A DNA stretch of 64,000 nt from a virus, in IMG/VR virus record IMGVR_UViG_3300010413_002950, positions 26,088 through 90,087 of that record; one strand, 5' to 3'. Positions within the stretch are counted from its first letter, which is position 1. Every line of letters begins with the position of its first letter. This document shows positions 14,881-24,548 of this stretch, one piece after another. The notes beneath the pieces were generated by a model. The model saw only the letters and a program-made list of their open reading frames with translations, made no database searches and was not told where the DNA came from. A program made the translations under genes and the position numbers.

Positions 14881-16761
14881 TTATTTTTTAGTTCTAATAG
14901 AACTCCACATGGCACCTTCATTATAGTCTTGTGGAAATCCAACTGCAACCCATTTACTATGCTCATATGTTATACCATAAGCATGTATACGATATGAATT
15001 TGCTGCAACTGCATTGTCTATACCGGTTATATCATGCCATGTTAATGCATTATCCGTTGAATATATTAATTTTCCCTGTGTTGAATTTATAACTGTTGCA
15101 ATTAACACCCCGTTGTTGTTGCTTGCAACCCTATATATATCCATACTTGAGCCACCAATGTTTACCAATGACCAACTAATTCCATCTGACGAATATTGAA
15201 TATCGCCATTGTCTCCAACGGCAACAAACACTGAACCATTCCAGCAAACACCCAAAACACGATTTGATGAAGCTGATGTTCTGCTTGTCCAAGTTATACC
15301 ATCAGGACTAGTAACAATTAATGGAGATGTTCCATTATATCCAACTGCGACAAATAACCCATTACCATAACATATATCTATAAGATCTCCCGTTATAGCT
15401 GCAGAACTACCGCGATTTGTCCATGTTGTAACAGAAGAGCTGGTAAATATTACTGCATAACCAGAAGCATCATTGGTTCCAACCGCAACAAATACTGAAC
15501 CATTTGAAGCAATACCCACAAGAGACGGTGTTCCAGACGGTGCATTACACGTTCTTAACGTCCAAGTTCCACCAGGACCATTTGTATCTGTATAATTACA
15601 GGTTACAACTGTCATGGCAGTTCCAGTTCTATATTGTCCAACTGCAACCCATTTACCACTATCTATATTTTTATCAAAAGTTACAGCATATAGATCATAT
15701 ACGCCACTTCCAGAGGCTATTTCCTGCCAGTATTTACCCTCTCTACTTATCCATAATTCTGCATCACCAGTCGGATAGTCACCAACAGCCACAAACCATT
15801 CATAATCACCTTCGGCATTATATTGAAAACCGCCACAAACAGCTTCTATAAGAGCTGCTTTGCCTGTTTCAAAAGGCCACCAATTATGTATTGCCATTAC
15901 ATCAAATTTTTGATCGCTTATATATCCCTCTAATAAATCTGACAAGCTATATGATGCTAATCGCTGATCATCAACAGACGTACCGGGAATTGTTGGTGGA
16001 TCGCCCACACCAGCTCCAGTAAGTGTGCCTATGTACCAGTAATCATCTAATGGCTCAAAATCAACATTGGCAACCCTAGCTACAGATGGACCAAGCATTA
16101 ATACAGTATAATCTGCAGCTGTAGTGCTAACTGTAGCTTGCCCCATTACTCCAGAAGTGCTTGTGTCTATTAGGTTGTTACCACCAGAATAATAGACTGT
16201 GCAAATTTCCATAGCCAAAGCTTCAGATGTAGCACCTAAAGCTGGGGTGTTTTTCCAAACAAGACATTTTCTTCCAGCATGACTTTCAGAGCTATCTGGA
16301 CATACAGAATTAACATTAAATGTGATATATGTAGTATTATCTACAACGGATGTAGGATCAGCTGATTCACCATAAAATTCAACCCATCTATCAAATTCTG
16401 GATAACCAGTTCTTGGGTTAGTCACTATTCCTTCTGGCTTTATAGCATATTTTAGAGCAACATTATACAAGATAGTATTTGAATTTTCAAATTGGACATT
16501 AGCACAATAGGTACTATCTGTAATAAGCAAGTGTCCAGATCCATCTGTGCCTTTTTTATCGGCAGTAAGATCAAATTCATCGTTGCCAGAAGCGCTAATT
16601 ATTACTTTAGAAGTTGGATCTATTGTTGCATCTTTATTGTATACCGCTGCAATAAATTCTTGCATATTGTTATTTAGATAATCTAGAAAATAATCTTTAA
16701 ATGAAGATGATCCTAATAGCCGCGTAGGTAATATGTTTATATACTTATCGTCGGTAGCCAT
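14881..16761 (-). CDS. Tail fibre with C-terminal beta-propeller
   Basis: This 626-residue protein has an N-terminal attachment region (INILPTRLLGSSSFKDYFLDYL) that resembles the start of tail-associated proteins. From about residue 330 onwards it consists of repeated blades such as FVAVGDNGDIQYSSDGISW and WVAVGQYRTG, an Asp-box/BNR-like propeller with five to seven repeats. Such propellers bind or cleave glycans. It lies between the small fibre-associated gene and the endolysin and is probably a receptor-binding protein. Confidence 0.8.
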   Translation of the reverse strand: MATDDKYINILPTRLLGSSSFKDYFLDYLNNNMQEFIAAVYNKDATIDPTSKVIISASGNDEFDLTADKKGTDGSGHLLITDSTYCANVQFENSNTILYNVALKYAIKPEGIVTNPRTGYPEFDRWVEFYGESADPTSVVDNTTYITFNVNSVCPDSSESHAGRKCLVWKNTPALGATSEALAMEICTVYYSGGNNLIDTSTSGVMGQATVSTTAADYTVLMLGPSVARVANVDFEPLDDYWYIGTLTGAGVGDPPTIPGTSVDDQRLASYSLSDLLEGYISDQKFDVMAIHNWWPFETGKAALIEAVCGGFQYNAEGDYEWFVAVGDYPTGDAELWISREGKYWQEIASGSGVYDLYAVTFDKNIDSGKWVAVGQYRTGTAMTVVTCNYTDTNGPGGTWTLRTCNAPSGTPSLVGIASNGSVFVAVGTNDASGYAVIFTSSSVTTWTNRGSSAAITGDLIDICYGNGLFVAVGYNGTSPLIVTSPDGITWTSRTSASSNRVLGVCWNGSVFVAVGDNGDIQYSSDGISWSLVNIGGSSMDIYRVASNNNGVLIATVINSTQGKLIYSTDNALTWHDITGIDNAVAANSYRIHAYGITYEHSKWVAVGFPQDYNEGAMWSSIRTKK

Positions 16762-16773
16762 AGCAACCTCTTT

Positions 16774-17136
16774 CTAGTACTGTTTTGGCAATTTCTTTAC
16801 AGACAAACTCATATACAGTGCTGTAGGAGGTGTAGCCGATGTAAAATCAAACTTAATTTTATAATACTTGTTTGGAGTATCTAGCTCTTGCTCCCCAGTT
16901 GCTGCAGTTCCAGCTGGATTAGTATCAAAGGTAGCAGCTGTTTCCCACCAGCCAATTGGATCGCCAGCTGGATCTTCATCGTTTGTAGTCCAAACTTCAA
17001 AATCTCCAGTTAGATTATCTAACCAATTATAGATTACACTAATGCTATTTACCGTTCTACAATCTATAACGGGGCTTTCAAGATCGCCAGTTGGATTTTT
17101 TAGTTCAAAAAGATAGCCATTTGTTATTCCGTACAT
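16774..17136 (-). CDS. Small fibre-associated protein, paralogue of the next fibre's N-terminus
   Basis: This 120-residue protein (MYGITNGYLFELKNPTGDLE...) aligns along its whole length with the first 115 residues of the 499-residue fibre (MYGQTDGYIFNEKNVSGDRE...). Shared landmarks are GDFEVW, TFDTNPAGT, EQE, PNKYY and LYMSL. It could be a free-standing adaptor or a remnant left after insertion of a new fibre cassette. It is A+T-rich like the phage backbone. Confidence 0.78.
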   Translation of the reverse strand: MYGITNGYLFELKNPTGDLESPVIDCRTVNSISVIYNWLDNLTGDFEVWTTNDEDPAGDPIGWWETAATFDTNPAGTAATGEQELDTPNKYYKIKFDFTSATPPTALYMSLSVKKLPKQY

Positions 17137-17166
17137 TTTTTGCTCCCTATTTCTAAAATTTAATTT

Positions 17167-17706
17167 TTATTTCGTAATCTCCACGACTGATACAGTTGGA
17201 TTTTTGGATATCACATTAGGCATGTCAACCCCGCCTATCGTGCCCTCTATTGACGGCTCGGCGCTCGTTACGGTTAGGTCACCTAGTACCCATGGTGTTG
17301 CTACAGACGGCAACTTTGCCGGTACAGTGCCCACAGCAAAAGTGTATACCAGATCGGTAAACGGTTTTGGTTGGCCTGATGTCGGATCTAGTCGAGTCCC
17401 AGATAGCCGATACGTGAGACACGCTGTTCCAAGATCCGATAGCTTTACCCCTGCATTAGTTGGATCAAGTTCTGCCAGCTTCGCGTCTTCAGAGCATACT
17501 AGATATCGGCCGTCAGCAAGCTGTTTGCAAAATGCCACCACTTGATTCGGGCCTCGCATCCATTTGGTGTTTACGCCGGGCACAAAGTCTCCGTATGCTG
17601 TGATATAACCATCTGCTTTCTCAACATCTAACGCGCCGGGTATCACAGGCACAGTCTGCCCAGCCTGATTTGATGTTTCCGGTAGTGTGAGTATCTTGTA
17701 GTTCAT
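17167..17706 (-). CDS. Fibre-associated hypothetical protein in G+C-rich cassette
   Basis: This 179-residue protein starts MNYKILTLPETSNQAGQTVP. The start overlaps the stop of the fibre gene (TGATG at 17706), so it is translated with it. The sequence is beta-rich (DGYITAYGDFVPG, YTFAVGTVPAKLP) without a recognised fold. Base composition is near 50-60% G+C in parts, well above the backbone. It may be a fibre chaperone or accessory tip, judged only from pairing with the fibre. Confidence 0.72.
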   Translation of the reverse strand: MNYKILTLPETSNQAGQTVPVIPGALDVEKADGYITAYGDFVPGVNTKWMRGPNQVVAFCKQLADGRYLVCSEDAKLAELDPTNAGVKLSDLGTACLTYRLSGTRLDPTSGQPKPFTDLVYTFAVGTVPAKLPSVATPWVLGDLTVTSAEPSIEGTIGGVDMPNVISKNPTVSVVEITK

Positions 17707-19205
17707 CAGTACGGCTCGCTTCCCAATCCTCCCCATTGCTGAGTATTGGATTCTGTTTGCAAATGATATACATTGCCGGCGCTAGTTGACCATGCTGTCC
17801 CTGTGGTTGTTCCATTACCCGTTGTAAAACCAGACAGTATCACCTGGCCTGCCGATGGCTTTAATTGCACAGTAACCTTTTGTCCTCGTGATGCCGTAAC
17901 AGCACCGGTGGTTACCAGATTGGATACACCGGTTTCATCGTCAACATATATCTTACCATCACTTGCCTTAAGATACACATGGATATTAGGGCTTGCGCCA
18001 GATTCATCAAACTCGATTATTGTCCCGTCACCTCCACTCATCCCAGCTGCAATAGCGCGATTGCATATTAGATCTATTTTGATATCCCTTCGCAATGCAC
18101 TTGGAACATCAGCAGATGCCCAGTATAGTTGATCGGCATTACGGGTAACAGATGATGACGATGGAGTGTGAATCGGAGATGATGGATATGTGCCAATTTC
18201 CAGCTGTGGATTCCATACATACAACCCTGATGTACCGTTCCCTTGATACGATAATGTGTTATCCGCGCTGCACATGTAAAGCCCAAAAGTCGTGGTTGCT
18301 GCCGCATTGGACGCCTTAGAGTGATAGATCCTATACCAACCATTACCTGCTGACTCTATACCATACGCCAAAGGAGTTCCTGATACAGTGCCTACAGCTC
18401 CCGTGGATGTATTAAAATTGGTTATAACATTAACTCCGAATCCTTCAGAGGTATACACAAGAGCCATCCAAATTCGTTCTTTTGGTTTTATGTATGCGCT
18501 AAAACAATACCGCGAACTACCATCTGGAGTGTATGCATGAGTTATACGGTGGTTGCCATTGTTTCCGTTTTCAATTATAGTGTCCGCCGTTACTGTCCCA
18601 TCTGGAGCCATGATACTATTTACCCCAAACGAACCAATACCCACTTGGGATTTTTGATCCGTTTGCTGTGAGTACGTCCAGTAGTTTGTTCTTGAGATCT
18701 CGATCTGAGCGAACAATCTCCCACTAATACGCCGTGTAGCCAACACGCCACCGGCGAATGCTTCAATACTCGGCCATTTGTTATTATACCCAAGATAGCG
18801 CGGGGACGTGTTCGTGAAGCTTGCGTCGGCAAAGCGGACTATCGGCTTAGAGATAAGCGATCTATCAAATCTTGTTGCTAAACTCATATATAAATTACCA
18901 GCTGTTGCAACAGTATGATCAAACTTAATCATATAGTATTTATTTGGCGAATCTATTTCCTGCTCTGCTATACCTGGAGTACCAGCTGGATTTGTATCAA
19001 AAGTGATATTAGTTTCAAAAAAGCCAATTCCCATTCCTCCAAAATCATCATTACTTGCCCAAACTTCAAAATCCCCAGCTAAATTGCCAGTCCACTTATA
19101 AACTACGCTAATTTTGTTAGCTCTGGTAGCATCAATAATAACACTTTCACGATCTCCACTTACGTTTTTTTCGTTGAAGATATAGCCGTCTGTTTGTCCG
19201 TACAT
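17706..19205 (-). CDS. Chimeric tail fibre with carbohydrate-binding-like modules
   Basis: The protein has 499 residues. Residues 1-115 are the backbone attachment module shared with 16774-17136. From about residue 120 the DNA becomes G+C-rich. The protein then holds a jelly-roll-like fibre module (YWTYSQQTDQKS, APDGTVTADTI, GNGWYRIYHS, GLYVWNPQLEIG, SVTRNADQLYW) and a further beta domain to the end. The pattern is typical of phage fibre sugar-binding domains. The join between attachment and binding parts suggests recombination. Confidence 0.8.
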   Translation of the reverse strand: MYGQTDGYIFNEKNVSGDRESVIIDATRANKISVVYKWTGNLAGDFEVWASNDDFGGMGIGFFETNITFDTNPAGTPGIAEQEIDSPNKYYMIKFDHTVATAGNLYMSLATRFDRSLISKPIVRFADASFTNTSPRYLGYNNKWPSIEAFAGGVLATRRISGRLFAQIEISRTNYWTYSQQTDQKSQVGIGSFGVNSIMAPDGTVTADTIIENGNNGNHRITHAYTPDGSSRYCFSAYIKPKERIWMALVYTSEGFGVNVITNFNTSTGAVGTVSGTPLAYGIESAGNGWYRIYHSKASNAAATTTFGLYMCSADNTLSYQGNGTSGLYVWNPQLEIGTYPSSPIHTPSSSSVTRNADQLYWASADVPSALRRDIKIDLICNRAIAAGMSGGDGTIIEFDESGASPNIHVYLKASDGKIYVDDETGVSNLVTTGAVTASRGQKVTVQLKPSAGQVILSGFTTGNGTTTGTAWSTSAGNVYHLQTESNTQQWGGLGSEPY

Positions 19206-19214
19206 TTTTCTCTC

Positions 19215-21539
19215 CTACTCTGTAGGATAAATTTCTGATACATTACCATTTAGGTAAGTTGCTAAATTGTAATCGTATTCATGACCCAAGAATAAAGTCA
19301 TCAATGGTGTAAAATATTGCTTCCAAGATCCTACCAATGATGAAGCTCCGCCAGTAGTAGCTCCTTCAACTTCAATTGTTCCATCTATTGGATTTAAGTT
19401 GATGATTTTAGCTGAAGATTGAGGAAATGTTATAGCTGTGGTATTAGCTAATAGATCAGTGCCATTTCTTTTAACACATACATATTTATTAGTATAATCC
19501 CATAATACAGTAATTCTTTCTGAAACTGATAAATATAGATCGTAAATAATAGAATCATCTGTAAGAATATCGTCTGTTCCCCAATGTGGAGCCCAAATAA
19601 TAGAATGTTTTTTTGAAGCTATTACAGAAGAATAATTTCCAGGTAGCCAATAACATTTGCTCTCTCTTCTTTCCATAGAAGTAGAAACATTAGACATCGG
19701 AGATGTTAGAAATGTAGCTTCATTAGCTCCATATCCTTCTTGTAAGCTAGATAGCCAAAAATATAATGCACTAGTTCCATCACTAGCAAATGTTTCAGAG
19801 GTGTCGCTACTAGCTCCAAAGTAAAACGGAACTTCTGTATCTGTGGTGTTGCAAAGTCCAGTAATAGCTATATGAAACCAGTCTTTTTGTAATCGCCTTA
19901 TTGTATTTTTAGTATTTGTGGCTATTACTACTTCATCTTCCAAATCAAATCTAGCATAAGCTGCTCCAGCTGATTCAGTACCATCAAAATGAGAAGCTGG
20001 AAGAAATAGATTTACATATCTAGATCCATCATTTCTTACACAAATACTAAGATTATAGTATTTACCAGAAGTAACAGAATTAGCATTACGGTATAGCTGA
20101 TGTAACGAATTATCAGTACTTGGTGTAAATTTTTCAGCAGTATTTGAACCAAAGTATGTAGTAGGATCCTGAATAGCATTAGATGTTATAACATCGTTTG
20201 TTTGTGTTTTAAGATATAGGTTGATGTTTTCGCTAAATTCTGCATAATCGGTTATTCTACTTTCTATAGCTACACAAATTCTGTTTAGTATTCTGCGTAG
20301 TGGCTTTTCATCTGTATCATAATTGCCACCCCATATTCCACCAGAACCAATTGAGAATCTGTCATTTGTACTAGCATTTTCATAATTCATGTCTATGAAA
20401 TTAGCATATGGTTCAGACATATAGTTTGGATACATTGTTTCAACTTCGCTACATTCTAAGTACGAATTAATTAAATTGAATGCTGGGTATCCAGTTTCTA
20501 ATGAAGTGGATTTACTTATAGCTGTATATTCCAAATTGCCATCTATGTAGATTTTTAAAATTACAGATCCTTCAAAGTGTGACAAATCAAATCTTAGACC
20601 GTACCAAATTCCTTCATAAAAATTAAACGTAAATGACCCAATTAATCCATCAAATGAATAAACGTTTACATTTCCACTAAAATCATATGATATTGCATAT
20701 CCAGATAAAAACGGATATGCGTATTTTCCATACGGACTAATTGTAGCCGTATCAGATCCACCATTACTCCAAAATCTAACCCTAAAATAGGTTACTTGGT
20801 TAATCCAATTGGTTTCTAATTCTGTAGTCCATGCAAATTCAACCGTAGAAAGAGAATCTCCAACTTTTAAAACGCTATCTTCTACTGTTAAATTATAAGT
20901 TATTGGATCTTGCCATTGAGTAAGATCTCCCTCTATTAAAAATTGATCAAGAAATTTCAAATAGGTTATTTCTATGGTTTCATTAACTGCCCTCATTAAT
21001 TCTATAATTCCTTCAAGAGCAATTTTTGATTCAGGTTCAACAACTCGAAGATTAGAAACGTTTTCAGCTCCAGAAATATCAGGATCTGGTAATTCTATCA
21101 ACCATGGATCTAGACCTTGATGATCCTCTCCAAATTGTGTTTCATCTAATACCCATCGAAAATCAAACCAATTCCATATCCTATTTCTAGAATTGAATGC
21201 AAAGTAAATAATATCATTTATAGTATCTTCTGGTCCCTTATTTTTCCAAAGATTAACAGATACGGATATTAACCTTCTAAGAGAATCGTAATCTAATTCG
21301 TTCGTTATGTAGTCAAGTTCAGGTGTCCAACCAACTATGTTTTTCAGATATTGTAATATTCTGTCTGGACATTCAGTTATTGACCAAATTGTCGGAATAG
21401 ATTGAAGTATTTCTGAATTAATTTCCCATATTGTCTGTGGACCCACAAGATATCTTTCTAAAAATTGATATCCTTCTTGCTGATCTAGCTTCCTAATTTC
21501 TTCTATAAGAAAATTGTATATTTGTGTAGGTACAGTCAT
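19215..21539 (-). CDS. Baseplate protein I (P2 gpI-like) fused to fibre domains
   Basis: The protein has 774 residues. The first 200 match tail protein I of P2-type baseplates (PDRILQYLKNIVGWTPELD, RRLISVSVNLWKNKGPEDTI, IELMRAVNETIEITYLKF). The rest is beta-rich. It includes a lectin-like stretch and a module (FHIAITGLCNTTDTEVPFYF, ALYFWLSSLQEGYGANEATF) similar in style to that in the 499-residue fibre. It directly follows baseplate J, as expected. The fusion makes it a probable fibre-attachment or side-fibre protein. Confidence 0.82.
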   Translation of the reverse strand: MTVPTQIYNFLIEEIRKLDQQEGYQFLERYLVGPQTIWEINSEILQSIPTIWSITECPDRILQYLKNIVGWTPELDYITNELDYDSLRRLISVSVNLWKNKGPEDTINDIIYFAFNSRNRIWNWFDFRWVLDETQFGEDHQGLDPWLIELPDPDISGAENVSNLRVVEPESKIALEGIIELMRAVNETIEITYLKFLDQFLIEGDLTQWQDPITYNLTVEDSVLKVGDSLSTVEFAWTTELETNWINQVTYFRVRFWSNGGSDTATISPYGKYAYPFLSGYAISYDFSGNVNVYSFDGLIGSFTFNFYEGIWYGLRFDLSHFEGSVILKIYIDGNLEYTAISKSTSLETGYPAFNLINSYLECSEVETMYPNYMSEPYANFIDMNYENASTNDRFSIGSGGIWGGNYDTDEKPLRRILNRICVAIESRITDYAEFSENINLYLKTQTNDVITSNAIQDPTTYFGSNTAEKFTPSTDNSLHQLYRNANSVTSGKYYNLSICVRNDGSRYVNLFLPASHFDGTESAGAAYARFDLEDEVVIATNTKNTIRRLQKDWFHIAITGLCNTTDTEVPFYFGASSDTSETFASDGTSALYFWLSSLQEGYGANEATFLTSPMSNVSTSMERRESKCYWLPGNYSSVIASKKHSIIWAPHWGTDDILTDDSIIYDLYLSVSERITVLWDYTNKYVCVKRNGTDLLANTTAITFPQSSAKIINLNPIDGTIEVEGATTGGASSLVGSWKQYFTPLMTLFLGHEYDYNLATYLNGNVSEIYPTE

Positions 21540-21540
21540 A

Positions 21541-23724
21541 TTAACCAGCGGTAATAATTATATTTCCAGCTAATGGCAATTGTCTAGTTTCTAGTATTAA
21601 ATCGGATGCAACACCATTAATAAGTAAATTTTCAACATTAACGATATTAGAATCTGTAAGATGTATTTTATGTGTCATATCTGATAAATAGATAGTATCT
21701 CCAAATTCCCACTCAAATGTTACTCCATCTTCGGTTTTAGCTTCTGGGTTTAATAATGCCGTTAGCGCATCTTCTACAGCATCAACACTGGTTGCACCAT
21801 ATACTGTGGCTGATATGTTGACAGTTTTTGGCTCATAATTTGTGGCTACCACTTCCTGATTTGCCACTAGCCTTTTAGGGGCTGGAGGTAAAGCATATTT
21901 GTCACCATTGAAATACAATTCTAGAGCTTCTAATTGCTCTGTAGATGCTGGACTACCACCCGAAGCTACAACTATTATCTCTGTTGTTTTTGGACCAAAT
22001 GCCCCTTCATTAGCAAAAGCTCTAGCGAAAATTCTAGAACCTGTAATTGGATCTATATATGCTTCGGTAAGTGTTTCTATATCTCCTGGACCTAAAGCTA
22101 CAGAGCTTACTCTTAAAGAAGCTGGACCAAGAATTTTAGCCAATTCAAGGCTTTCTTCACTAGCACTTTGTGATTCTTGCCAACCAAAAGATGGCCTTGG
22201 ATTCCACAGTGAAGCTATATTGATAAGACCAGATTTGTCAACTGTTATAGAATTTTCACCAACTGTTCCATTTATATCCACACCATATCTATATGTTGCA
22301 GCTATTGTTTGTCCACTACCAGGAATCAATCCTCTAATTCCATCTCCAAATTTAATAACCCCTCTATCATTTTCTCCAAGCTTGAACGTATAGTGCAACG
22401 ATGTAGCGGTACTTTGAAGAAAGTTATCAACCTTTTGCCACACAATACTATTAACTGTTACTGTTTCAGAATTATCTATTACTCCTTCTCTAACTGTTTG
22501 AAATTCTTGATTAGCGGTTCCATCTGAAATTCCTAAGGATGATTCCTGTTGTAATTTACCTTGAATAGCTAAAGCTTTAACATATTGATCTCCAATATCT
22601 ATTCGCAATTGATCTATAATAGGAGCTGTAGGTGTACTTACAGAAATAATTCTGTAGCGTAACCAATAATTATTTTCATTATTTACTTCGCCTTTAACCC
22701 ATTCTAGTGTCAAATTCTCTGGTAGTATATAGTCTACATCTCCAGCTGCAGCTAAATTGATAGCAGTTCCAGAAACGGATAACTCTTTCCAATTTCTACC
22801 AGCTGTATAATGCTCTGGGTTATTATCCCAATCGCTAACTTGTTGACCTAGCAAGGTAGATGTAGTGATATAGTTTTTATTACCGCTTCCATAATCAGCC
22901 CATTCAGAAACTATATTTTCTTCTGCAGATCCAGTTTGATCTAGCTGAATTCTAACTAGTGTTCCAGATCTATCGCTAGTACCTAATAAATTATTAATCT
23001 CAAATCGCAATGTAGATCCAACTATAGCTACAGAATTTGGATGATCATCGAGAACATTACCATCATAGAATTCCCAGATACCTGTTAATCCAGATCCAAC
23101 TGTATCAAAAGCCACATTTAGCTTATTCCACAAAATGCCACTATGTCCTATATACAAACAATCCCTAGCTGCAGGACTAGCCCATGGTGTAAAGTCATCT
23201 CCAGGAGCGCTATTAGCTTTGGCTGTATAATCTGTGTAAGTATCTAAGCTATAGTCATAGGCAAATACTTTGGTTATATCACCTTCGCTACTTGCAGCTA
23301 CAGTAAGAGCTTCTAAAACCTCAAATGTAATTACTTCTCCTGTAACTTGAGATCTAGTAGCAACCTGAGCATATTGGTTAATAACTTGGGTAGCTACAGT
23401 TAATGGTTGTGTAAGCTTAAAAACAATATCAACTTTAGCTGGAGAAGCAGAAGCTAATTCATAATCTATAAGCCTAAGCATATTGCGAATAGTTTCAGCA
23501 AGTCTAGCTGTAGGTAACGTGTTCTCATTGGCTAGCATATCAGCATTAGTATTATTGAGGTGACCAACCAAAGCAAAAGCTCTAAGCAATTGAATTAATG
23601 GCTCATGTACAGATTCATCTGTTAATTCTGGTACATTGATACGCTTAAATTGAATTAACTGCTCTAATATTTGAGGATAATAAAAGGCAGACCAATCAAA
23701 ACTAGGAATTTCAATATTTGCCAT
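21541..23724 (-). CDS. Baseplate J-like protein
   Basis: This 727-residue protein starts MANIEIPSFDWSAFYYPQI, two bases after the gp25-like gene's stop (a longer frame to 23772 would overlap it). The middle and end show the baseplate J pattern (GDGIRGLIPGSGQTIAATYR, ITGSRIFARAFA, TTEIIVVASGG, GDTIYLSDMTHKI). It forms the baseplate wedge together with I and the gp25 homologue. It is longer than P2 J (about 300 residues), closer to T4 gp6-like size. Confidence 0.88.
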   Translation of the reverse strand: MANIEIPSFDWSAFYYPQILEQLIQFKRINVPELTDESVHEPLIQLLRAFALVGHLNNTNADMLANENTLPTARLAETIRNMLRLIDYELASASPAKVDIVFKLTQPLTVATQVINQYAQVATRSQVTGEVITFEVLEALTVAASSEGDITKVFAYDYSLDTYTDYTAKANSAPGDDFTPWASPAARDCLYIGHSGILWNKLNVAFDTVGSGLTGIWEFYDGNVLDDHPNSVAIVGSTLRFEINNLLGTSDRSGTLVRIQLDQTGSAEENIVSEWADYGSGNKNYITTSTLLGQQVSDWDNNPEHYTAGRNWKELSVSGTAINLAAAGDVDYILPENLTLEWVKGEVNNENNYWLRYRIISVSTPTAPIIDQLRIDIGDQYVKALAIQGKLQQESSLGISDGTANQEFQTVREGVIDNSETVTVNSIVWQKVDNFLQSTATSLHYTFKLGENDRGVIKFGDGIRGLIPGSGQTIAATYRYGVDINGTVGENSITVDKSGLINIASLWNPRPSFGWQESQSASEESLELAKILGPASLRVSSVALGPGDIETLTEAYIDPITGSRIFARAFANEGAFGPKTTEIIVVASGGSPASTEQLEALELYFNGDKYALPPAPKRLVANQEVVATNYEPKTVNISATVYGATSVDAVEDALTALLNPEAKTEDGVTFEWEFGDTIYLSDMTHKIHLTDSNIVNVENLLINGVASDLILETRQLPLAGNIIITAG

Positions 23725-23725
23725 C

Positions 23726-24106
23726 TTATGCTCCTGTTCTGAAAGCGTGCCTAAACACCGTTGGAGTATCACTTTCCAAATTGATAAACTGAAATTCTAA
23801 TATAAGCTCCTGTCTTGAAACATCTCTAGACCACTTAATTGTATTACGTGCAAGCTTATATAGCAAATCATCTTCAAATTCTTTAAATATTTTATACAAT
23901 CTACGGGTTATATCTGCTCTAAGTTGATCTGTATTTGATCCAAATATCATAGACTCACCTAAAGATACATCTTGTTGATAAGCATTATCATTATAGCCAG
24001 ATCCAAGAGCTGTTTTTATAATCTTAATAGCTTGCTCGTCTCCTTCTATAATTTTAGAGCCGCCAAAATTATTTACACCTACTGGAATTTTTAAGCCTTT
24101 TGCCAT
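23726..24106 (-). CDS. Baseplate wedge protein, gp25/gpW-like
   Basis: This 126-residue protein from MAKGLKIPVGVNNFGGSKI contains QQDVSLGESMIFGSNTDQLRADITRRLYKIF and a final strand ILEFQFINLESDTP, the arrangement of the gp25/gpW lysozyme-like wedge family (small helical core plus strand). The ATG at 24106 is just after the preceding stop. It sits directly upstream of baseplate J, the conserved order in contractile tails. Confidence 0.85.
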   Translation of the reverse strand: MAKGLKIPVGVNNFGGSKIIEGDEQAIKIIKTALGSGYNDNAYQQDVSLGESMIFGSNTDQLRADITRRLYKIFKEFEDDLLYKLARNTIKWSRDVSRQELILEFQFINLESDTPTVFRHAFRTGA

Positions 24107-24107
24107 A

Positions 24108-24548
24108 TTATGACCAATTAATTGGGCTACCTCCACCACTAGGAGTAGCCGTTCCTGTTCTTATCCAATTGTCAATTGCTGTAGCAAATCGCTGTGCTCC
24201 TTCAGCCCACGTGTCAGGAAACATCATGGTAAATAAATTGTAAAACCCTACAGATCCAGGGGGTGGCGTACCAACATAAGCTGGTAACATTCCGATAGCT
24301 ATAGCATTAGCAAAATTAGCAAAGGCCAATTCCATTTCAGCTGAAGCTTCAACCTCTAATATAAATATAGCCATTAATTCTGTTTCCAAGCTAGAAGCAG
24401 CACTATCAACAGTTGTTGAAGAAGGAATAATATTAGAGGAGTAAAGTCTCATAGCCTCCTTCCATTTATATGCTGCATCTTCAGCACAATCGCTACAATC
24501 TTCTGCTAAATCGCACAAATCTTCTCTTAGCTGTATTGGATCTAACAT
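24108..24548 (-). CDS. Baseplate-region structural protein, unknown
   Basis: This 146-residue protein has an acidic, cysteine-containing N-terminus (LREDLCDLAEDCSDCAEDAA) and a long helical, alanine-rich centre. It ends TATPSGGGSPINWS, like small proteins placed between the spike and gp25 genes in other contractile-tail phages. It is probably part of the baseplate. The family is not recognised. Confidence 0.68.
   Translation of the reverse strand: MLDPIQLREDLCDLAEDCSDCAEDAAYKWKEAMRLYSSNIIPSSTTVDSAASSLETELMAIFILEVEASAEMELAFANFANAIAIGMLPAYVGTPPPGSVGFYNLFTMMFPDTWAEGAQRFATAIDNWIRTGTATPSGGGSPINWS

Noticed and set aside
14877-14966. Extended start for the endolysin
   Set aside because: The extra 30 residues overlap the end of the fibre gene. 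The ATG at 14876 begins the peptidoglycan-binding domain cleanly.
16774-17136. Short fibre paralogue as a pseudogene
   Set aside because: It has an intact frame, normal spacing to its neighbours and a complete module. It may be functional, so it is listed as a gene.
21899-22393. 164-residue plus-strand ORF in the baseplate J gene
   Set aside because: It is a shadow of a well-recognised minus-strand gene and has no ribosome binding site or recognisable motif.
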